Positions 20,911-33,100 of a stretch of 64,000 nucleotides of DNA are shown here, one piece after another; position 1 is the first letter of the stretch; the number at the start of each line of letters is the position of its first letter. The stretch is taken from the NCBI GenBank assembly GCA_027625915.1, contig JANTQA010000063.1, positions 2,418,001 through 2,482,000 of the forward strand, given 5' to 3'. The translations under genes were made by a program, and so were the position numbers. The DNA comes from Anaeramoeba flamelloides. Taxonomy: Eukaryota > Metamonada > Anaeramoebidae. The notes under the pieces are model-generated. The model saw nothing but the letters and a program-made list of their open reading frames with translations, did no database searches and was not told where the DNA came from.

Positions 20911-22476
20911 AGGTACTATCTTCAAGTTTGATATAACAAATACCCAAATTTATATCTTTTAATACTATCTAGGTATTTTTTATTTTAAAGTTTATATACC
21001 ATTAGTTTTTCTTTATTAAACCTTATTATTTCTAACCTTGATAGACTTTATGGAAAATTCTTGATAAGTATTATATGTTTTATAATTTTGAGTGGGTTTC
21101 GTTATTCTTGGTTTGATGTGGATATTAGGAAACCTTGTTAATGAGAGACATCTAAAAATATTTTGTAAAATTAAATTGTTTTTATTCATCTTTTATTGGT
21201 GTTGAGAATATTTATATTTTTTTTTGTTTGTAATGTGTTATTTTCATAAAGGAAATGAAAATAACTGAAATCTATTTTTTATGATATTTTTCAAAAGTGA
21301 AAAATTTATTTTTCACTTTTTTACCAGAAAAATTTTATTGATTAGGATTTTTAATTTAAATATTTTTTACAGAATAAAAAAAAAATTTTGTTCTTTGTTT
21401 TAGAGTTTATTACCATACTTCAGTTTTTTCAAGAACTGAAAAGGTTTTTTTTATTAGTTTTGAGGTACAAAAATAATGTAATGATGTTTATTCCTGTTCA
21501 ACTAAACTTCTATCGAGTTTAAGTAAAGTCCTGAACAAAAATTTGAAACAAAACTATGTATTAGATGAAACATCTCTTGAAGGTCTTGTGATAAATAACC
21601 AAACTTTGAATCTTTACTGTTGTACTTTTTTAAAAAGTGTTTAAAGTGATCAAAATAATGCCTGTACAAAGGCTATAATCGATGTTTCAAAAAATTATAC
21701 CTGCTTTTTTTTCTTCTTGAACCAAGGCAACATCCAATCCACTACCAAATAGTATACCTAAGTTCAAATCAATTTTAAAAGTAAAACCCTTGATATTTTC
21801 AGTAAAATTTTAAATTAGGAATTGTAATTTGTGAAAATTTTTTATAATATTCTCAATTTTTTTGAATTTATTTATTTTTTTGATGATAAAATTTTCTGTA
21901 CAAAGTTTACTCTATTTTTTGAGATAAATTTTGAGATTTGATCCTTCATTTTTAGAATTTCTTTTCAAATAATCGAACTTTAAGAAACCAATATCATATT
22001 TTTTTCAGGGTTTATTATCAGTTTATTTGGTTGGCTAATGTATAGGTCTTCTATAACAAAAAAACACGCTTTTTATTTTGAAACATGCATTAAATTTTTT
22101 TGTATGCTTTATTTTGACTACAGTAAATGTAATTAACTAATTAAAAATATTTTTCCTATGAAATAACTTTGTGTTTAACTTTCTAATGTTTGTATTCTTG
22201 TATATTTAAGATTCAGAATAAAAAAACAATCAAAATTCAATTCTAAAAAAATAATGTATTTTGTTAATTTTATTTTAAAAATATTCTTTTTGAAAAAGAT
22301 CATCAAATCTTGTTAAAATTTGATCATTTTTCTAAAAAGATATCAAAGGGGTGTTTGTGTTTTTTTTTATTATTATTCAAAAAAAAAGCTTCAATTACCC
22401 AAATTCATAATTGAGTTTTGAATTAATGAAAAATTAAAAATTCAAAATATGTCTGTTAAAAATTTTTAGTGTTTTT

Positions 22477-23085
22477 TTAATTTTCATTTTCTTTGTTTGT
22501 TTCATTTGTGTTTTTCTTTTGGTTGTTTTCTTGGCTTAAATTTGAATTTATTTTGTTTTGTTGGAATTTTTTTAACAAATTGATCTGGAGTCCAGATTTT
22601 CTAGGAGTGGGTTTAGTTATTGAAAAGGTTTTGAAAAAAAAAAATAATTCAAGAAATTAATAAAGGTTCCATTTTTAATATGAAGAGAAAGGGTTTCAAA
22701 AAAAGAGGAAAGGGAGAAATTTCAAACTTTTTTATTTTTCTTTTCCTGATCATGTTTGTTGCTGGACTTAACATTTTATCTGTTGGGCTCATATATCTTT
22801 TTTTTTTGTTTTTGTTTTTATTTTTATTTTTAAATAAGAGGACAAGTTGGGTTAAAAAATTAAAATAGAAATTAAATTAAAAAGATTGTTTGGAAGGTTA
22901 GACTCACAAAAAAAAAAAAAAAAAAAAAAAAAAGAAAGGATCATGCAAAAAAGAGAAAAAGTGAGAAGACAAACAATAAAAGAAAAAAAACAAGGTTATT
23001 ATTACGGGTTTTTGGAGTAGTATCTTTGAGGAAGGTTTCTTCTGGTATTTTTTTGTCGGAGTGGGATGGATTGTTCTTGGTTCAT
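22477..23085 (-). CDS. Possible small spliced gene, Lys/Asn/Gln-rich protein (three exons)
   Basis: Not recognised. Proposed exons on the minus strand are 23085-23006 (ATG, MNQEQSIPLRQ..., donor GTAATA), 22787-22728 (opens PTDKMLSPATNM after an AG, donor GTTTGA) and 22600-22477 (KSGLQINLLKKFQQN..., stop TAA). The three join without a stop to 87 residues. The intervening sequence is T-rich after each donor and partly A-rich before the first acceptor, as in the better-supported introns here. The region is slightly richer in G+C than its surroundings. The plus strand of the same region offers a hydrophobic frame instead (22680-22868). No homology is claimed; this is a weak gene call. Confidence 0.3.
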
Positions 23086-25259
23086 TGTGAGGTTAAGAAA
23101 TTAAAAGGATTTTTTGATTGTTAAAAGTCTTGGAATTAAAGCAATAATAAAGTCTTTTGATAGATGATTTTTGAAAAAAATGATTTTTAGAATTTACAAA
23201 TTATTGTTTAAGATCAGGAAAAGAATTATTAACGGTAATATTTTTATTTACTATTAAATATTGGACAACACTCATTAGATTTTAATTCATGGTTAATTCA
23301 GTGTAATTATTTTCAACTTATCACTCTTCTTTTGTATTTTTACTATGTAGATCACCCTTATTCTTTTGCTTACATACTTTTTCAATCAAAATTCCTAAAG
23401 ATCTTGACTTCTCTTCTTTTTCTTAATTTTCTTTTGGGTTAACTATTTGCTAATCAAAGTCATCAAATTTAGAGCTTTTGGTTTTTCCAAAAATAAAATA
23501 TTTTTTGTATTTATTCTTTTTGCTTTTTTGGACGATTGTTTTTTGACTTTAATTTTTTTTCTTCTTTTTTGAAATCAAATTTTCCCAAAAGAGATCAAAT
23601 AAGGTGTTTTTCAAAGTTATAATAAATAACAAACTTTTTTTATAAAAACCTCAAAAGTCCAACTTTTAAAAGATTTTTAATCAAGGATCATTCCACAAAA
23701 TAATACTTCGATCTTCCGTATTTTGTAAATTAAAAAGATAAAAATTCTCATCCATCTTTCTAACAAAAACACATCCCAATAATTATAATAAAGAATCTAA
23801 GTGTACAATTCGTTCAGAGGAAATAAATGATTTAAACTTGTTTAAATATTAAAAATTTGAAATATTAAGTTTTTGTAACAATTTTTTTGGAAAGTGCAGT
23901 GAAAATTTTATTCAATTTACTTTACATCGAATTTATAACAAATAAAGAAATAGATCATAATCTTATTTAAAATTTAAAGAACTTTTTGCCAAAAAAGATT
24001 GTAATCAAGTTTTACGATTTTAGCTTTTTATTAAACTTTTGAAAAGGTTCTTATTTTGGAAAAAAAAGCTAATTACCCAAACTTTTCTTTTTATCAATAA
24101 ATATTAAATTCTATCGATTTTATCATCTAACGATATTTGAATAAGCAAGTAGATGAAATTTTCACTTCTATTTTCCGTATTTTAATATTTTACAAAAACG
24201 ATTTCAATGAAAAAAATTCTAATTTATTCTCCCTATTTCTTTGAATGATTAACTTTTTATTCGAAATATCGGTAAAGTAATAAATCTAAATAATCTGGAA
24301 ATTCCTGAAGATCTTGGATACTTTTATATAGACCTCTTTTATATTTGTATCTGGTTTATTCTTTCAGTTTTAGAATTATTTTAAAATAATCAATCTTTCT
24401 CAAATTTTAATTTAAATTTTGAGAATTTTTGATATACTTTTCAGAAATTTTGTTTTAAGCATCTTGGTTTCAGTTTAAAATTTGTTTCATATTTTCTATT
24501 TGATTTGAATTTGTAGCAATACTCCACCCCCTCATGAAATCCAGTTAGATTTAAATAGTTAGGTAATGGTACCGTGGTTTATTTAGTTCCTTTAATTATT
24601 TAATAGTTTAAATTTTGATGAATCTTTTAAACCCTGTACGATGAAACTGTTCAAAAGTAAATCAAATAATAAAAAAAAAAAAAATTCCACATTCGATATA
24701 AGGATTCTAATCTAAAAATTGAAAATTTGTTTTGATTAGAATACAGTACACAACCCTCCAATAACAGAATAGAAAAAGTTAATATTTTAAAATATTAACA
24801 CTTATTTCAAAAATTATGACTTACTTTCGATTAGATATACAGAATTAATAAAAAATCTTCTTTGGTATTCAATAACAAATAATGGCTTTACCATATAAAT
24901 TATTTAATTACCATTAAATTTTTAAACAGATAAAAAGATTATATTTATAAATTTATTAAGGTTCAAAAACTTAAGTTAATAAAGAAAAACTAAAAATAAA
25001 AAATTGAAAAAAAAAACCAAGAATAACAACAAAAAATAATAATAATTGGTGTATTCAGTATCCAACTCCAATAACTAGTATCCCAGTTTTTACTATTTTG
25101 TAATAATTTTGTAAAACTATAGATTTTACCTTGTTTTTTTTTAAAATAAAAAAAAAAATAAACTTATAAAAATAGAAACTAATTATTAATCTTATTTTGT
25201 AGTCCTTTTATATATTATTGATACTGTTTCTCTCGGTTTTTTACTCATCTTATGAAATT

Positions 25260-25800
25260 TGGGGAAACAAACAGCGTTTTTTTTTTAATTTCTGAAATAA
25301 ACTAAAAATTTTTGAAATTTTCTTTAAATTTCTAAAATTAAGAAAAAAAAAAAAAAAACAAGTTTTGAGAATTCAAAAAATAGAGTAAAATCAAGTATTT
25401 CACAAAGTTTAATACAGCCAGTTTCACTTTTAAGGCACAACCTTTTAACTAAATTTAAGGCACAAAAAAATCTCAAATTAAGACACAAAATTTGGAATTT
25501 TTTTTTTACAATTTATTTTACTAGAATCCGAATTTTGTGCTTTAATTTGAGATTTTTTTTGTGCCTTAAATTTCGTTGAAAGTTTGTACCTTAAAAGTGA
25601 AACTGACTGTATGGCTTCATCTAGTACATACCCTTTCTTGTTTTTCTTTTTGTTTTTATATGTATAATTTATTGGCTTTCGAAATAAACAGAAAACTTAA
25701 GAAAATCTAATGATGTTTTTTTTTATTACAAAAAAAAAATAAAAAAAATTTTTAAATTTTCTTTTTCTTTCTTAAATTAAAAAAAAAAAAAAAAAAAAAA
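25260..25800. repeat. Foldback repeat family R4 copy split by an R1 MITE
   Basis: AAATAAACTAAAAATTTTTG and its inverted partner lie left of 25413. CGAAATAAACAGAAAACTTA and AAAATCTAATGATG lie right of 25611, as in the 8290-8900 copy. Confidence 0.45.
25413..25611. mobile_element. MITE family R1, copy 2 (199 bp)
   Basis: TACAGCCAGTTTCACTTTTA at the left and AAAAGTGAAACTGACTGTA at the right. The inner arms repeat 'AAGGCACAAA...AATCTCAAATTAA' in inverted form around an AT-rich centre containing TAGAATCCGAATTTTG. Nearly fully palindromic. Inserted inside an R4 copy. Confidence 0.85.
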
Positions 25801-26499
25801 ACTTCCCCTGAATTTGAAATAATAGAAAAAACTCAAATATTATACTCATTTCTTTTAAATTTTGCAAAATATAAAGTGTGTGGATATATTTTAAATTTGG
25901 TTAAAAATTTTATAGAAATATAATATCAAGTTCTTTTGGAATTTAATAAAGTAACAAAATAAACTGAATTCTTTTTGTTAATATGATCTTAAGAATTTCC
26001 CTTTTTATTTTTTTTTGGCGGAAAGTTATTTTTTTATTGATTTTACATCATCTTGATATCAAATGTCTTTTGATGTGTATTATTCTACTAAATTAATTTT
26101 TATTCTTCAAGGGTAAATTCTAAAAAAAAAATTAATATTGAAAAATATAAATTGCGTACCTTTGACATAAAGAAAGTATATTATCCAAATCAAAAAATAG
26201 TCCAATTGTTTTTTTGTTTTGTCATAAAATTGTACATATGGAGAAAATTTTTACAAAAGCTAAAATTTAAGTTGTGAATATTGGCAAATAAATTCATCAA
26301 AAAAATTTATATTAAGGAGGCAATATATTTTAAAAATAAAATGATATCTTGATAAGATCTTAATTTTTTTTTTTTTTTTTTGTATTCTGTACTTTAGTTT
26401 GTGAAATGGGTGTGTAAACCTCATCCAAGGAATTTATTAATTTGAGTATATATTTGAAAAACAAAATTCACATGTTTTCAATATAAAACTAATAAAAAT

Positions 26500-26725
26500 A
26501 TTCAAAAATTAAATTTCATAATAAAGAGTCCAATTGTTTTTATTTGTTTTTTTTTATTTTTTTTTTAATTTTATTTTAAGGCAAAAAAAATATTTCTAGT
26601 GTATAGAACCGAATATTAAAATAATATTTTTTTTATTAGATTAAATAACTTTAATTTATAAAAATATTTATTTTCAAATTTTTTTAATGGTTTTATGATT
26701 TTGAAATATAGTTTATTCTTTTTAT
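26500..26725 (+). repeat. Dispersed repeat family R9, copy 1
   Basis: TTCATAATAAAGAGTCCAATT through AATATTAAAATAATATTTTT to GTTTTATGATTTTGAAATAT; the same order of blocks is found at 27685-27905. Confidence 0.45.
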
Positions 26726-26784
26726 TAACAATTAAGCTAATTCTTGAAAATTCTGAACATATTTTTTGTTCACAACTCTTTTTC

Positions 26785-27155
26785 AAAAATTGTGACTCAC
26801 GTGAAATAATAAATTAAAAAAAAAATAAGTATCCTTTGGTATTTAAGAACAATTAATAACTAAATATGATTTGTAATTCACTTTTAAGTCATTCTAAATC
26901 TATAAAAGCCTTATATATTAAAAATTAAAAAAAAAAATAAAGCCAAAAACTAAAATAAAGCGATTCACAATTTTTGAAATGAGGATTACCGATTTTTTAT
27001 TACTAGACTTTCACTTATAAAAAGTTGAACAACAAGATTTTTTATGAATAATTAAATCCATTTTCAAAGACACTACATAGTCTCAATTTTCATAGTGATT
27101 ATTTGTCTTTTCGTAGATCTCTTTTTTTTTTCACATGATCTTTTAAAAAGAAAAA

Positions 27156-27186
<31 letters not shown>

Positions 27187-27370
27187 GAAAAAGAAAAAAA
27201 CAAAAAAAAGAAAAAAAAAAGAAAAACAAAAATTTTGAAAAAGCAAAACTAAAATTTGCAAAATTAGAAAAAATGATTCTGATCCCAAAAATTTGAAAAT
27301 ATTTTTTGTTAAGAATACTGGAATAAACCCTCAAAACAACTCCCATTAAAATTATAAAGTGAGTCAAAAT
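26785..27370 (+). repeat. Dispersed repeat family R6, copy 2
   Basis: ACTCACGTGAAATAATAAAT through TTCACAATTTTTGAAATGAG and the A/G-rich stretch to CCCATTAAAATTATAAAGTG, matching 13845-14620 block by block. Confidence 0.65.
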
Positions 27371-27684
27371 TTATGAAAAATAAACTAAATTTCATAATAA
27401 ATGGCCCACCTTACATTTGAATAATGAATTGCTTTTGTATCGTTTTGAAGTTTTTCCCTCTCACAATGAAAAGTTTGCAAATAAATTATTTTTTCTCTTT
27501 TTTATTTTTTCCACAGTGTTTTGTTAAAATGGAAAATGAAAATGAAAAATTGGAAAGAAGTAACAGATGAATTAATGAAAAATTTGGTTTCAAATATGAA
27601 AAAGAGATTAGATTTAGTTATTCAAATGGAAGGAGAATCGATAAATGGGTTTTTTTACTTTTTTAAATTGTCTATTTTTCATGT

Positions 27685-27905
27685 AATGCTTCATTCAAAA
27701 TAAATGGCCTAATTTTATTTATTTTTTTATACTTTTTTTTATTTTATTTTTAGAAAAAAAATAAATATCTCTTGAGTATAGTAGTGAATATTAAAATCGA
27801 TATTTTTATATTATAATAGATAACTTCAATTATTAAAAATATTTTTATTTAAAATTTGATTTTTAATGGGCTAATTATTATGAAAGATAGTTTAGTTTAT
27901 ATTGG
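27685..27905 (+). repeat. Dispersed repeat family R9, copy 2
   Basis: TTCATTCAAAATAAATGGCC through GTGAATATTAAAATCGATAT to TTATGAAAGATAGTTTA, paralleling 26500-26725. Confidence 0.45.
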
Positions 27906-28864
27906 AAAATATTGATTTAAAAAAAATAAAAATTTGTTTTTATTTTTAATGATTAAAAACCCCAAGTTAAATCTTAACAAATAAAACTAATTGATGTATA
28001 GGTGATTAAAGAAATGGAATTTTGATAAAAACTTAATAAAAATTTTATAAATGGAATTTGATCTATTAAGTAAAAATTTTTTATTATTCTTTAATGTTTG
28101 GAAAAAGTTTGTTCTCTGGTTTTTAAAATTAATAAAAAAATGTTATATATTTTTCAATTTTGAAATTTTTCATAACCAATTGTTTTGCCTTATTCACAAG
28201 AATCATAATAACCATTTAATTCATTTTTAACATAAATAAATTTATTTTTTCATTTTGAGGGTAAAAGTACTTGTATCCAAATATCTCCAAGAAAATTTTA
28301 TTTTGAAAAATCAAATTCCATCTTAGAATTAAAACCCAATTTCTTGGTAAATTGAAAATAACTTTATAATTTTCATTATTATAACTACTATTCTTAAAAA
28401 ATGCCATTTTTTTTAAATAGGTTGAATAAATCGATTTTTTGTTCAACCAAAAGAATTATTTCAAAAAAGAAAAAAAAAAGTTATATTAATATTCATGGTA
28501 AAAGGGCTTTTTATTTTTACTAAAGATGAAATAATAATAAACAAGTAAAAAAATTTTTATAATGCAAGAAATAAAAAAAAGAATTCAGCGTTATCTTTTT
28601 CATAATAAAAATGAAAAAAAGAATTTGATCTCACTAAAAAAAAATTTTTTTCTATATTTCTTGAAAAAGATCAGAATTTTTTTGGCACTTGAGATATATA
28701 AATTTGTAATTAGAGAATATCACCAATAAAATATATTATAATTTTGCCTGTTGTCGTAGAGTACTCATTCCTTAGTGTGGATCTTAAATTACCAGAATTG
28801 CAAAAAAACTCGTGGCTTGTAAGCATGTTATAGGCAATGAATGAAAAATACTTTCACTTTTCTG

Positions 28865-29015
28865 AGATGTATGTGATTTCTTTTCTTAAGAAAATTTAAT
28901 TTTTGTTTTGTTTTTAGATCAAAAAAAAATACTTCTAATGAAGAAAGAGTTGTTGATATTTTTATCTGATCATGGAAATTGAATTTTCTATTTGAAAAAA
29001 GATACTTTAAAATGG
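28865..29015 (+). repeat. Dispersed repeat family R10, copy 1
   Basis: GTGATTTCTTTTCTTAAGAA, TTTTTGTTTTGTTTTTAG, TTTTTATCTGATCATGGAA and ATTGAATTTTCTATTTG recur in order at 38625-38770. Confidence 0.5.
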
Positions 29016-29189
29016 TCAGCCTAACTGTGTGTTTTAAATTGTTTTCAACTGTGGGTTGTAACGACTTCCATGTTTCTAATTTAGTATTTACCTTATAATT
29101 TATTTAAAAAATTTGTTTTCTCAAAAATTAAATGTTTATTTGTAAAATATTCCCAAATGTGGTTAATTTTTACATATCATAAACTTTGT

Positions 29190-29745
29190 TTCAGTAAAAG
29201 GGGTAACCAAAAAAAATATTTTTTCCAAATATCAATTATTTTTTAGAATTGACCTTTGAAGAGCAAATATGGTATACATGGAATAATACACATCAAAAGA
29301 TAGTTGGTACCCGTATGAAATAAAACTAATAAATCAATATAATTTGATGAAAATATTGAAAAACTCAAATTTGATGGGGATTAATTCAGCTATTGAGAAA
29401 AACAACAATGTTCATTTTGATATTCAATTGGAGATCAAATAAAATTCCAACATAAATAAATATAGTTTCTCTACAATCATTTTCACTATTTCGGTAACAT
29501 TAGAATAGCATGTTTTTACCGAGTGACTATAAATTTTGATATAAAAAAATAATTTGAAACTAAATTAAAAATCGAAAAAAAAAACTCGAAAAAAAGAAAA
29601 AAAAGAAAAAATGATTTCTAATTTCATAAATTTCCAAAATAAATTTTTTCTTCTAATATCCATGAAAACCCTTTATATAAATTTAATTCGCTCTCCACAA
29701 CTGAACCTCTTTGACTCGAAAATGGTTTTATATTTATTGAAATTT
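29190..29745 (+). repeat. Dispersed repeat family R5, copy 2 (uninterrupted)
   Basis: CAATGTTCATTTTGATATTC, CATTTTCACTATTTCGGTA, AATTTCCAAAATAAATTTTT and ACCTCTTTGACTCG, as in 9290-10010 but without the R3 insertion. Confidence 0.55.
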
Positions 29746-30125
29746 AATGTCTGAGAAAAAAGAAAAAGATGGTTAAAACTTCCACCTTTGATGGTGGCTG
29801 GGGTGTAGAAATACCTGGGTATTGGTTTTTTCTACCATCACAAATCACTCTGTTACTTGACGAAAATATGATTTGAAAAAAAAAAAAAAAAAATGAAAAT
29901 GATAAAAATATAAAAAATTTTAAAAATAAGTCCATTATTGATTGCAAATACTGAAAATTAAAAATTGATGTAGATGGTAAAAATGAAAGAAAAAAAAAAA
30001 AATAAAAGAAATTAAAAAAAAAATTTATCAAGTCCAACTTTTTTCAAAAAATAATAAATTTTTTTTTTTTAAATTCAGAACTTTTTTTCGAAAAAAAAAA
30101 AAAAAGAAAAGTAAAAAGAAAAAAC

Positions 30126-33100
30126 TTAAAGTTTTTCATCATCGTCGTTATCTGAACTGGTTGAAGAATCATCATCTTCTTCTTCTTCTTCGTCTTCATC
30201 ATCTTCTTCTTGGTCTAATAAGCTTTCAATAATATTTTCTGATTGATGTTCTTTCTTTTTTTTAAAGACTACAAAAAGTATAATACCCAATAATAAAAAG
30301 AAAACAGGAAGACCAAGACCTAATCCAAGGCCTAAGGCAAGAGATGAATTATCGTTTTTTTTTGAATTGCTTGATGAGGGTGTGGGTGTGGATGTGGGTG
30401 TGGATGTAGGGGTAGGGGTAGATTTACACACGATCAAATTTGAGACATAGTAAGAGTCTTCATAATCGTCTTGTCTACAGCATTCAAGGTTGGAGAATTC
30501 GTCTTTACAGTTGGTATACTTACAGGAGCCCTCAACAAAATCCTCATTGTTATCACATTGGTTATTAACCATACATTGGAAGTAATCATCATATTTACTG
30601 GTGCAAGAGATTTCTGCAATTTGTTCGCATTCACCGACGTAATCCGAATCACAGTCACATTTGTAGTTTAATGGGCATTGGTTATCATTGTTGTTATTAC
30701 ATGAGCTCATCATAACACATTTTTCATTTTTGCAAACATAAGGAGATTTACAAACTGATGTGCTTCCACATACTCCATCAGCATCGACTGTGTTAAAGCC
30801 TCGGCATGTACCTACTTGGTTTGGAGTGTTGCCAGTGACATCACATGTGTGCATTGATGAACAGACATAGCCAACATTTACGTCGCTAATATAGTCGGTA
30901 CAGTCTTTATTTGATTCAATTTGCTTGATACAAGTTTGGGTGTTTTCAGAGTCACAAAAAAGCCCCTTACCACACACACGATCAGAGAGTGCATCACATT
31001 TCTCGCCTTCTGCAATTCCCTTACAAACATTGTCTTTACAACTTTTTGTATTACATTGATTATCATGGTCACATGGTTGGCCTGGTCCTCGTAAGCCTGT
31101 ACAGACACCATCAACACATAAATTATAATAGCACTGATCATTGCTGCTACATTCGGAGCCAGTGTTGTCCTCGGTACATATTTGTTCACCGTCATCTGGC
31201 CTACAGAACAATCCTGCTTCACATGTCGTATCGTCATCAGCACAGCTTTTGCCTGGTCCTTTAAATTCATCCACAATACATAAGTTCTTTCCACAGTTTA
31301 TGTTATTATGTTGGAAAAAGGTATCGTCGTTATAGTCTTCTTGTTGGCAGCACTCAACGGCTCTTCTTTCGGCAAAGCAATAGGTGTAGGCGCAAGTTCC
31401 TGGAAGAAATTCGTGAACTAAATCACATCCATATGTTTCTAAGCAGCTTGCAAAATCACTAAATTCATCATCACAATCATCATTAGCTATTTCGACACAA
31501 GATCCATAGTCGCTCTGGGTATCACATTTACAATAACTTGAAAATGGGCATTGGTTTTCGTAAATTAGATCACATTTTTCCACATCCTCTGTACACTTGC
31601 CATCACTACACCCAAGTCCATATTCACATGCAGCAGCGACACCACATGAAGAACCCTCTTTTAAAGAAAATAAGGCGACACATTTCCCACTTTCAAAATC
31701 AGAATCGTCGGGGTTGCAAATGTAGCCTGGGGTACACGCATTTTCATAATCAGTGAAATTTGGTTTCAGCGATGCAATGCATTCCTTTCCTGGTTCGATT
31801 TGTGGAATACATGTTGATGTACTTGAGGCACAAAATTTTCCTTTGTTACATTGCTGTTCATCTCCTCCTGGTGAACAATTTGTATCGTCCCCTATTGTTT
31901 TACAAATACCTCCATCACATTTTCCAGTGACACATTCGTTATCAATTTCACAAATTTCTCCATTATTTCGTTTGCCAGAACATTTTTCTATTATTTTTTA
32001 TTTTTTTTTTGGGTTTATTTAATGATTTTATTTTGGTTTTTAATTATAATAATAAAAAAAAAAAAAAATTGTAATTTAGTTATAATTTATTTCCTTGTTT
32101 TTATTTTTAGTTTTGTTTTCTTTTATTTTGATTTGGTTTTATTTTATATAATATAAATTACTCTTCTTAAATAGTGCTAAATTTTGAAATAAAAGTTTTT
32201 TTCTATTTCGATTTCTTGATAAATTATTTCGTTGAATCACAAGGTAATTGTACAATGAAAATTCATTTCTCAAATCAAATGATTTTTTCGAGAACAATTA
32301 ATTTCTCGAAATGAATTTGTAATAAAAAAAAAAAAAAAAAATAAAAGTATTATGGATTAGGCTGATACTAAAATAATTTTTCAAAAATTAAAGTTGTTCT
32401 AGTTGTTTTAAAAAAGTGCAAACTAAAAGTTTGAAAAAAAAATTAGTCAAATTGCTTAAAAGAGTGAGCCACACGTTTTGAAATCTTTTCATCATAACTT
32501 TTTTTTAAACAACTTTTGAATAATCTCTTGATTCGAAAAGATTTTTTTTAATTGAATTAATTCAGAAAAAGATAATTTATCTTGAGAAAACATCATCACT
32601 TAAGGGTATACGTTGCAAATGAATTCTTCAGATATATTGCAAATACTACTCTACCCCTTATATTGGTTAAGCTTTTGTCGATTTTTAATCTCAGATTAAA
32701 AGAATTTATTTTGCAAAAAAAGGTGTTTTTTGACTTGTTTTTTTTTTGCGTTAATTTTTTGTTCTTTCCTAAAGCCTCACTTGCCACGGACTTAAAAGTA
32801 CACCTAAGAAGATATTTCTTCTATTTGTTTTCAATTCCATTGACCAATTAGTATTTTGATCGTACAAACCCAGTAAAGTGCAATAATTTTTCAATAAATC
32901 AAAACTGTTAATCGAAAAATAAAAGTAAGAAAATTTTCATCTACTTTTCAAAAAAAAGAAAAGATTTTATGAAATCACAAAAGTTTCAAATTCTAAAATT
33001 CATAATAAAAACAAAATTTGTTAACTTAAATTTTGCACATATCTCTGAAATATTAGTTTGGAAAATGGTTTGAAAATTTTGTTCAATTTATTATGCAATT

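Larger units (their letters stand above)
18514..22476. other. Gene-poor spacer downstream of BRM
   Basis: No supportable gene. It contains two R4 copies (18670-18910, 20395-20910), a GTTTTT microsatellite (19149-19190), a ~589-bp TIR element (19732-20320) and A/T runs. A G run (18533-18542) follows the BRM stop. Confidence 0.6.
23086..30125. other. Long repeat-rich spacer
   Basis: No convincing gene across 7 kb. It holds R4 fragments (25260-25800) with an R1 MITE inserted (25413-25611), paired R9 repeats (26500-26725, 27685-27905) around an R6 copy (26785-27370), an R10 copy (28865-29015) and an R5 copy (29190-29745). An open frame at 27521-27703 is noted but not supported as a gene. Confidence 0.6.

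Noticed and set aside
27521-27703. 60-codon frame (NWKEVTDELMKNLVSN...)
   Set aside because: Composition is plausible for coding, but the frame has a non-ATG start, no splice partner and lies between repeat copies; insufficient support.
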